Part shown: positions 58,795 to 64,000 of the stretch, in pieces
How the letters are laid out: each line of letters starts with the position of its first letter
How positions within the stretch are numbered: position 1 is the stretch's first letter
Source: RUG11462 sp045649405
GTDB taxonomy: Bacteria; Bacillota; Clostridia; Oscillospirales; Acutalibacteraceae
Length of the DNA: 64,000 nucleotides
NCBI GenBank assembly: GCA_045649405.1
Contig: JAZRPW010000027.1
Span: 10,195-74,194 of the forward strand
Reading direction: 5' to 3'
Notes under the pieces: generated by a model
What the model saw: the letters and a program-made list of their open reading frames with translations, nothing else
Told to the model about the DNA's origin: nothing
The model's database searches: none
Program-made: the position numbers and the translations under genes

Positions 58795-59959
58795 CTCGGT
58801 TTTGTTAAGTTTTAGAAACATTTTTAGAAAAGGGCTTCGCACAGCAATTACAATTTTGGGCGTTGCTGTCGGTGTGGCTTCGGTTATGCTTATTAACACA
58901 ATTAGCGATGTTGGTATTAAAACAGTTAACAACGAACTTGACTCACTAGGGCTAAACGGCATTTCAATTTCTCCGCAAAGTTCAAGCATTACAAACGAAG
59001 ATATTTCGATTATAACAAAGCAAAACGGTGTTAAACAGGCAATGCCGATTTTGACTGCGCAGTCAACCCTTTCAAAAAATGATATTTCAAAAAATGTTAT
59101 GATTTGGGGTGTTGATTTTAACGCAAAAGAAGTTATTAGTTTTGATGTTTTGTTTGGCAGAGAAATCACCCCTGACGATGTTTTAGCGTGTGAGAATGTC
59201 TGTTTAATTGATGAAAGCGTTGCAAGGGCGGTTTTTGGCAGAAAGAATGTTGTTGGCAAAATGATTGATTTGTATTTAGGCAACTGTTTTGACAAATTCA
59301 AAATTGTTGGCATTACATCTTCAGAAAGCGGAATTTTGCAAAATATTATGGGCAACATTGTGCCTTCGTTTTGCTACGTTCCCTATACCACATTTCAACA
59401 AACGACCGGCACAAACGAGCTTTATCAAATTGCAGTAAAACTGAACAGCGAAGATTTATCAGAGTCTGTTTCAAAAGCAATTAAAGCCAAACTTGATTAC
59501 GAAAAAGGGGTTGAAAACAGCGTTAAAACAGGTAATTTAGCATCTGGCAGAGAAACGCTGACAGGACTTTTGCAAACTGTGACAAGGGTTTTCTTTTTGG
59601 TTGGCATAATAACACTTTTGGTAGCAGGGCTTGGCATTATGACGGTTATGCTGGTGTCAGTAAACGAGCGCACAAGGGAAATTGGAATAAAAAAAGCAAT
59701 TGGTGCTAAGTTTTCTAACATTCTAATTGAGTTTTTGTTTGAAGCGTTGACTATTTGCGCTATTGGAAGTATAATTGGGGTGTTAATTAGTGTTGGCATT
59801 ATTTTTGTGGGTTCACTAATTTTAAACATTGATTTTAGCATTAAAATTTCAACCTTGATTTTGGCGTTTTTGTCGGCAATTGGTGTTGGTGTTGTTTTTG
59901 GGCTTTACCCTGCTTGCAAGGCGGCAAAAATGAAGGTGGTTGATGCGTTAAGGGAGTGA
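58787..59959 (+). CDS. MacB-like FtsX-family ABC transporter permease
   Basis: A 390-residue permease: transmembrane helix 1 (about 19-40, preceded by SFRNIFRKGLRTAITILGV), an extracytoplasmic MacB periplasmic-core domain (about 45-255), and three helices of the FtsX domain (about 265-385) with NERTREIGIKKAIGA and PACKAAKMKVVDALRE. There is no fused nucleotide-binding domain, so it needs a separate ATPase encoded elsewhere. Overlaps both neighbours, indicating one translational unit. Confidence 0.92.
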   Translation: MIDSVLLSFRNIFRKGLRTAITILGVAVGVASVMLINTISDVGIKTVNNELDSLGLNGISISPQSSSITNEDISIITKQNGVKQAMPILTAQSTLSKNDISKNVMIWGVDFNAKEVISFDVLFGREITPDDVLACENVCLIDESVARAVFGRKNVVGKMIDLYLGNCFDKFKIVGITSSESGILQNIMGNIVPSFCYVPYTTFQQTTGTNELYQIAVKLNSEDLSESVSKAIKAKLDYEKGVENSVKTGNLASGRETLTGLLQTVTRVFFLVGIITLLVAGLGIMTVMLVSVNERTREIGIKKAIGAKFSNILIEFLFEALTICAIGSIIGVLISVGIIFVGSLILNIDFSIKISTLILAFLSAIGVGVVFGLYPACKAAKMKVVDALRE

Positions 59960-60627
59960 GAAAAGTGGTTGTTTTAGGCGATGAAAGGTTTGCAAAGTAT
60001 TTTGAAAATGTTTTGTTGTTAAAACCGAATGAAAATTTGCCAAAACCTGTTTGCACACACCCTGATATGAATATTTTGAAAATTGATAATGTGGTATTTT
60101 TGCCACAAAACCACTATCTTGCAGATGTTTTTAAAACTGCTGGGTTTGATGTTAAATTCATTAGCGAAACACTAAAAAACACCTACCCTTTTGATGTGCG
60201 ACTTAATGCAAAACAAGTTGGAAATTTTGTTTTAATGAACACAAAAACCATTTCAAAAGATGTTTTGTCGTTTTGCAAAGAAACCGGCATAACAATAATT
60301 GATGTGCCGCAGGGTTATGCCGCTTGCTCTTGCCTTTGCATAAACAAAAACGCATTCATTACCGCTGACAAAGGCATTTACAACGCACTCACAAACAAAG
60401 GTGCTTCTCCTCTTTTAATAAAAGAGGGCTACATAAAACTTAAGGGTTATGATTACGGATTTATTGGTGGAGCATCTGGCTTTGTTGATGGTGTTTTGTA
60501 CTTTTTTGGTGATATTACTGCCCACCCTGATTTTGAAAAAATTGATGAATATTTAAACAAACACAAAGTCAAGTACAAATGGTTTAACACACCGCTTGTT
60601 GACATTGGTGGCGTCTTGGAAATTTAA
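59956..60627 (+). CDS. DUF6873-like protein (putative guanidino-modifying-enzyme fold)
   Basis: A 223-residue cytoplasmic protein with segments CTHPDMNIL, FITADKGIYNAL and GYDYGFIGGASGFVDG that match a family of Clostridia proteins annotated as having the arginine-deiminase-like (GME) fold. Catalytic function is not established. The start is GTG at 59956, overlapping the permease stop by 4 nt (GTGA), so it is coupled to the transporter genes. A candidate for peptidyl-Arg or amidino-substrate processing, but this is speculative. Confidence 0.78.
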   Translation: MRKVVVLGDERFAKYFENVLLLKPNENLPKPVCTHPDMNILKIDNVVFLPQNHYLADVFKTAGFDVKFISETLKNTYPFDVRLNAKQVGNFVLMNTKTISKDVLSFCKETGITIIDVPQGYAACSCLCINKNAFITADKGIYNALTNKGASPLLIKEGYIKLKGYDYGFIGGASGFVDGVLYFFGDITAHPDFEKIDEYLNKHKVKYKWFNTPLVDIGGVLEI

Positions 60628-60628
60628 T

Positions 60629-60656
60629 TTGACTTTTTAAAAATCCATTGTATAAT
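60629..60656 (+). promoter_or_regulatory. Promoter of the ECF sigma operon
   Basis: TTGACT (60629-60634), a 16-bp spacer and TATAAT (60651-60656), 31 bp before the start codon. It is sigma-A type, so the sigma factor does not appear to need itself for this promoter. Confidence 0.78.
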
Positions 60657-60687
60657 AAAAAATATTTCAAAACAAAGGACCTAAAAT

Positions 60688-61212
60688 ATGCTAACATTTT
60701 ATTTGGCGATGATTGAAACGCCACAAGAACAAGATAAATTCATCTTGATTTATAATGAATATAAAGACTTAATGCTTAATTCAGCGAATGCAATTTTGCA
60801 GAATAAATTTGATGCAGAAGACGCTGTTCATGAAGCATTTTTAAGAATAATTAAAAATTTACATAAAATCGATGAAATTTTTTGTCCGAAAACTAAAGGT
60901 TTCGTAGTTATAATAGTGAAGAACATAGCAAAAACTATGTATTCACGAAAAAACAAAGTTAAAACTCTTGAATTGATTGATGATATCGCAGGGATTAAAA
61001 ACAACGAAGTTGCTGATGAAATTGATGCAAAATTTGTTTCAGAATGCATTGAAAAACTGCCTGAAAAGTACCGAGAAATTTTGTTGGTTAAATATTACAA
61101 CCAATGCACAATATCTCAAACAGCAAAAATTCTTGGCATTTCGCAAACAACAGCCGAAAAAAGAATTCAAAGAGCAAAACAAATGTTGGAGGCGATGTTG
61201 AATGAAGAATAA
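60688..61212 (+). CDS. ECF-type (sigma-70 family) sigma factor
   Basis: A 174-residue sigma factor with region 2 (YKDLMLNSANAILQNKFDAEDAVHEAFLRIIKNL, including the -10-recognition helix) and region 4 (LPEKYREILLVKYYNQCTISQTAKILGISQTTAEKRIQRAKQML). Extracytoplasmic-function sigma factors are kept inactive by membrane anti-sigma factors; the next gene fits that role and overlaps by 11 nt. AAAGGACC precedes the ATG. Confidence 0.92.
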   Translation: MLTFYLAMIETPQEQDKFILIYNEYKDLMLNSANAILQNKFDAEDAVHEAFLRIIKNLHKIDEIFCPKTKGFVVIIVKNIAKTMYSRKNKVKTLELIDDIAGIKNNEVADEIDAKFVSECIEKLPEKYREILLVKYYNQCTISQTAKILGISQTTAEKRIQRAKQMLEAMLNEE

Positions 61213-61888
61213 TATTTTAACTGACACATTGCTGTATGATGCTTTAGAAATTTACAATAACGAATGGGTAACTAGCGAAGAATTTAACAAAGAAAAATTT
61301 GAAACTTCTGAAAAGTTCAACAAGAAAATGCAAAAAATGATTAAATCTCGCACTAACCTTTATCATAAAGCAACTTTAACAGGTTTGCGCCGTGCGGTTT
61401 GTGTTATCGCCGCAATTCTTACTTTAATGTTGTCAACCCTTTCAGTTGGCGCAGTAAGAGATGCTATTAAAGACTTTGTTTTCAAAGCATTTTCAACTCA
61501 CGATAGTATAAAGTCAAACCATAGTGCTACAAAAGATTACCCAAAAACAATTGAAAAAGTTTATGAATTGGGTTATGTTCCAGAGGGTTATGAATTACTT
61601 GACTATTCAGCGGATGAAAACAATGTTTCTTATATGTACTTTTTTGAAGATAAAGCAATATTGTTTATGCAAAGCACAAAAGATGCATATAGCACAAACG
61701 TTGATAACGAACAATCAACAAAATCTATTGAAACGTATGATAACCAAGAATATATGGTGTATGTTTGGAACTCTGGAGATATTAAAATAATTTGGGATAA
61801 CGGAGAATATATCTTCTCATTGTTCGGCACATTCAACAAAGAAGAAGCTATAGATTTATGCAAATCGCTAAAAATTAAAGAAAATTAA
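61202..61888 (+). CDS. Membrane anti-sigma-like protein (DUF4367-type)
   Basis: A 228-residue bitopic protein: cytoplasmic part (about 1-58), one transmembrane helix (about 62-83, AVCVIAAILTLMLSTLSVGA) and an extracytoplasmic domain (about 110-228) with IEKVYELGYVPEGYELLDYS and a C-terminal IDLCKSLKIKE, the pattern of the DUF4367 domain often fused to anti-sigma factors in Firmicutes. It overlaps the sigma gene by 11 nt, so a sigma/anti-sigma pair is likely. The sensed signal is unknown. Confidence 0.85.
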   Translation: MKNNILTDTLLYDALEIYNNEWVTSEEFNKEKFETSEKFNKKMQKMIKSRTNLYHKATLTGLRRAVCVIAAILTLMLSTLSVGAVRDAIKDFVFKAFSTHDSIKSNHSATKDYPKTIEKVYELGYVPEGYELLDYSADENNVSYMYFFEDKAILFMQSTKDAYSTNVDNEQSTKSIETYDNQEYMVYVWNSGDIKIIWDNGEYIFSLFGTFNKEEAIDLCKSLKIKEN

Positions 61889-61915
61889 AAAAGTTTGTCC
61901 GAAAATAATAAATTA

Positions 61916-61976
61916 AAAGGTTTTTATTGTAGAAAGTGGAAATTAGGCGTTCTACAATAAAAACCTTTATTTTTTT
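61916..61976 (+). terminator. Long hairpin with conserved loop core, between anti-sigma and secreted-protein genes
   Basis: An 18-bp perfect stem (61916-61933 with 61951-61968) encloses a 17-nt loop and is followed by T7. It ends the sigma operon but also abuts the ribosome binding site of the next gene, leaving no space for a promoter there. The sequence TTAGGCGTTC at 61943-61952 recurs inverted in the hairpin at 62421. It is a terminator or attenuator. Confidence 0.7.
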
Positions 61977-61993
61977 GAAAGGAGTTTTTTAAA

Positions 61994-62410
61994 ATGAAAA
62001 AACTATTTTCTTTATTGTTATGTTTAACAGTTATTTTAACTTGTGTTGCTTTGCCAACAAACGCAGCGGTTAATTTAGATGAAACCGTTAGTCCAATGTA
62101 TAATTACACAAGTTCTGTCGACTCGCAATTAACTATCACTTCAAAAACTGCTACTTGTAAAAGCATTATTACTGGTATTTCAGGCACCACAACAAAAATT
62201 GAAATTACACAAAGATTGCAAAAGAAAAATGGCGACAGTTGGACAAATGTTCAATCCTGGACAAAAACAGTAACTACATATGTTGCTGTTTTTACAAATA
62301 CAAAAAGTTCTTTGGCAAGCGGTACTTATCGCACAAGAACAATTGCAAAGGTTTACAAAGGCACTGCTTACGAAACAATTTATAAAAACAGTACCACTGT
62401 AACCATCTAA
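61994..62410 (+). CDS. Small secreted protein, unknown function
   Basis: A 138-residue protein with a clear signal peptide (about 1-24, LLLCLTVILTCVALPTNA) and a Thr/Ser-rich mature part of beta-strand character (TTTKIEITQRLQKKNGDSWTNVQSWTKTVTTYVAVF). No domain recognised; the pattern resembles small secreted beta-sandwich proteins. GAAAGGAG precedes the ATG. It lies between two related hairpins and upstream of the secreted protease, so it could be a substrate, inhibitor or co-secreted partner. Confidence 0.75.
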   Translation: MKKLFSLLLCLTVILTCVALPTNAAVNLDETVSPMYNYTSSVDSQLTITSKTATCKSIITGISGTTTKIEITQRLQKKNGDSWTNVQSWTKTVTTYVAVFTNTKSSLASGTYRTRTIAKVYKGTAYETIYKNSTTVTI

Positions 62411-62420
62411 TTTTAAAAAT

Positions 62421-62491
62421 AAAAAAGGGGTAGCACTTCTTTTTTTGAACGCCTAAATTCAACCAAATTTATTTGGTTCTACCCCTTTTTT
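62421..62491. terminator. Structured hairpin after the small secreted protein
   Basis: A 13-bp outer stem (core GGGGTAG / CTACCCC) encloses about 45 nt that contain an inner hairpin (AACCAAA / TTTGGTT) and the sequence GAACGCCTAA (62447-62456), the exact reverse complement of the core at 61943. A T-run follows on the plus strand. It is a terminator, possibly with a regulatory loop. Confidence 0.7.
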
Positions 62492-62494
62492 ATT

Positions 62495-62520
62495 GTTGTT
62501 TTATAATTTTTTAAAACAAC
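62495..62520 (+). promoter_or_regulatory. Further hairpin in the protease leader
   Basis: GTTGTTTTA / TAAAACAAC, 9-bp stem with an 8-nt loop, directly after the preceding structure. The 100 bp from here to the protease start is AT-rich, without a clear sigma-A promoter, so the protease may use an alternative (ECF?) promoter or readthrough. Confidence 0.4.
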
Positions 62521-62619
62521 AAAATGAACTGCGAGGTGATTACAACAAACGAATAACTTTTATTATTTCAACCAATATCTATGAATTAATTTTTTCAAAA
62601 ACAAAGGAGGCACTATACT

Positions 62620-63849
62620 ATGAAAAAAGCAGTAAAATTATTATTATTTATAATTTCTATAACTTTAATAATTCAAATGTTTAATTCGCCATTGATTTCT
62701 AATGCAACAACCGCTGAAAAGTTAGTTGATAAAAGTCAAACTTTATCTGTTATTAGTGATGAGTTGTATTGTAGAAATGTTGAAGACAGTATTGAACAAT
62801 CTAGAATTTTAAGAAAAGACGAAGAATTTAAAAAATATGATACTTATTTAGATGATAATGGCATTTTAACATTAATGGTATTTGATGATGAAAATGAAGA
62901 TATCGAATATGGCGAAGAAATAAGTAGTGAGTTATTTAAAAATCATAGAAAGATACAGAAAGCTTTTTCTGATGCAAACTTAGATTCAAAAGAAATTATT
63001 TATCGAAAAGTAAAATTTGGAAAACAATATTTATTAAACATACAAGATGTTGTTACAAAACATGCTAAAAAAGAGTATGGAATAATTTCTATTGGCTCTG
63101 GCGATATATATAATCAGGTTGAAATAGAATTATTAGATATTGAAAAATCAAAAGATATTTTGTATTTATTAGAACAAAACATTGATAATTTTTCTAAAGA
63201 TGCTGTAAGATTCTTAGAATCAGAGCCAGTCATTAATTATGCTAAACGCTCTCATCCTGGTAGACATGTTTGGAATGTAACTGATGTTTCGGATTACGGT
63301 GGCACATCAGGTTTTAATGCAAAAGATAAACAAACAGGAAATTACGGAATTGTTACTGCAGCACATATAGCCGACCAAAACCTTACACTATATAACGCTA
63401 ACAATGATGAGATAGGAATTCCAACCCATTGGCAAAAGGCAAACAGCATGGATGCTGCTTTTGTACCTTTCGTTTCGGGATATTCACCTTCTTGCGCAAT
63501 TAATGGTAATACTAATCGAAAATTTGTTGGTTATGTAAAAGCGGCTGACATAGAAAAACAAATGAAAGTCAGTAAATTCGGCAACTCTACTAATGAAACA
63601 TCCGGTATAGTACTCGATGAACAATGTAATGTAACTATTGATGGCGTTTCATTCACCAGATTGGTAAAAATGGAACTTCAAGCCAATGGTGGAGACAGTG
63701 GCGGACCTGTTTATTTAAATCAAGCATATAAAAATTATAAAGCGCTTTCTTTGATTGGAATTATTACAGGTGGAAATGGTTACTATACATACGCAACTAA
63801 AGCCGGTTTTATTTTAGCAACATTTAATTTAGAGTTATATACAGGGTGA
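62620..63849 (+). CDS. Secreted trypsin-like (S1 family) serine protease
   Basis: A 409-residue protein: signal peptide (about 1-29), an acidic N-terminal pro-region (about 30-205), and a chymotrypsin-fold protease domain (about 210-409). The catalytic triad is seen in IVTAAHIA (His), SMDAAFVPF (Asp) and GGDSGGPVY (Ser). It resembles the streptogrisin/alpha-lytic type, with the pro-region acting as intramolecular chaperone (inference). AAAGGAGG precedes the ATG. Its presence behind an ECF sigma/anti-sigma pair suggests control by envelope or peptide signals. Confidence 0.9.
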   Translation: MKKAVKLLLFIISITLIIQMFNSPLISNATTAEKLVDKSQTLSVISDELYCRNVEDSIEQSRILRKDEEFKKYDTYLDDNGILTLMVFDDENEDIEYGEEISSELFKNHRKIQKAFSDANLDSKEIIYRKVKFGKQYLLNIQDVVTKHAKKEYGIISIGSGDIYNQVEIELLDIEKSKDILYLLEQNIDNFSKDAVRFLESEPVINYAKRSHPGRHVWNVTDVSDYGGTSGFNAKDKQTGNYGIVTAAHIADQNLTLYNANNDEIGIPTHWQKANSMDAAFVPFVSGYSPSCAINGNTNRKFVGYVKAADIEKQMKVSKFGNSTNETSGIVLDEQCNVTIDGVSFTRLVKMELQANGGDSGGPVYLNQAYKNYKALSLIGIITGGNGYYTYATKAGFILATFNLELYTG

Positions 63850-63862
63850 TTTTTTAAAACTA

Positions 63863-63891
63863 TTGCAAATTCCTTGTATTTATAGTAAAAT
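63863..63891 (+). promoter_or_regulatory. Promoter of the terminal lipoprotein gene
   Basis: TTGCAA, a 17-bp spacer and TAAAAT, 29 bp before the start codon. Confidence 0.65.
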
Positions 63892-63920
63892 TAACACAAC
63901 AAATTTAAGGACGTGAACAT

Positions 63921-64000
63921 ATGAAAAAAATATCTTTTTTACTTATCGTTGTTTGCATGTTAACCCTTATTTCTTGCAAGCAAGAAACACCGTTGGTTGA
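63921..64000 (+). CDS. N-terminal part of a lipoprotein gene, cut by the window edge
   Basis: The ATG at 63921 follows AAGGACGTG. The first 26 residues are a lipoprotein signal peptide: two lysines, a hydrophobic stretch (ISFLLIVVCMLTL) and the lipobox LISC, then KQETPL. Mature function cannot be told. Confidence 0.8.
   Translation, partial: MKKISFLLIVVCMLTLISCKQETPLV

Noticed and set aside
58774..59358. Minus-strand open frame (194 codons) opposite the MacB-like permease
   Set aside because: Shadow of the permease gene; no start signals, and the true frame has unbroken family motifs.
62493..62684. 63-codon plus-strand open frame before the protease gene
   Set aside because: Overlaps the hairpin and the protease start in another frame; no ribosome binding site, very Asn/Ile/Tyr-rich.

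Overview
The window reads as a chromosomal segment of a low-GC, anaerobic, spore-forming-lineage Clostridia bacterium, most likely an uncultured gut member of the Oscillospirales/Christensenellales type. Supporting features are an IspH-ribosomal protein S1 fusion, a SPOCS (DUF3794)-LysM spore-type protein, a DUF896 protein, a FHA-SEDS fusion, DUF5685 and DUF6873 proteins, BspA-like leucine-rich-repeat surface proteins, a glycine riboswitch, consensus sigma-A promoters with 16-17 bp spacers, and strong AGGAGG-type ribosome binding sites. Most of it is ordinary core genome, largely on the minus strand. I saw no tRNA, rRNA, CRISPR array, complete insertion sequence or prophage.

Layout. 1-8.4 kb: a clipped gene end, a XRE regulator divergent from a small membrane protein with repeated operator-like sites, an RluA-type pseudouridine synthase, a GH94 phosphorylase, DUF896, a class B PBP overlapping a FHA-SEDS glycan polymerase, and an S1-domain protein. 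8.4-14.3 kb: an M23/G5 wall hydrolase, LuxS with an SDR enzyme, a PduL phosphotransacylase with a bare AraC DNA-binding domain, and the first of three surface proteins sharing a Lys-rich C-terminal module. 14.4-18.9 kb: amino-acid transport (PutP; a glycine-riboswitch-controlled AGCS symporter; AzlCD behind a promoter-proximal terminator). 18.9-20.8 kb: an accessory patch with a secreted nuclease, a 145-bp near-identical duplicate of that gene's 5' end, a GC-rich palindromic repeat, a XRE gene with an operator cluster, and an unlisted 53-aa ribbon-helix-helix gene. 20.8-33 kb: oxidoreductase, beta-helix protein, MATE pump, glutamate dehydrogenase, a Thr/Pro-rich surface protein whose promoter spacer holds a G8 tract, a histidine phosphatase, a beta-lactamase-like hydrolase, a cytidylate-kinase-like protein, an MGMT-like protein, a PHP protein and IlvE.

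33-57.8 kb: SPOCS-LysM protein, the rsmA-unknown-rsmE cluster, dCMP deaminase, a large BspA-like protein with an internal duplication, PepD-OPT transporter-PqqD-like peptide-use genes, GAPDH, then a long minus-strand run: RadC, UvrB, UvrA, DUF5685, a J-domain protein, a membrane protein, an HI0933-type flavoprotein, Cmk, PlsC, and an IspH-S1 fusion carrying a C-terminal rubredoxin-like knuckle. 57.9-64 kb, plus strand: a MacA/MacB-like pair without its ATPase, a DUF6873 protein, then an ECF sigma factor with a membrane anti-sigma-like partner, a small secreted protein framed by two related RNA hairpins, a secreted trypsin-like protease and the start of a lipoprotein gene.

The best leads for something undescribed are the sigma/anti-sigma/protease locus with its paired hairpins, the DUF5685 + J-domain pair (two DDxxD motifs in DUF5685), the IspH-S1-rubredoxin fusion, and the G8 promoter spacer upstream of a surface protein.
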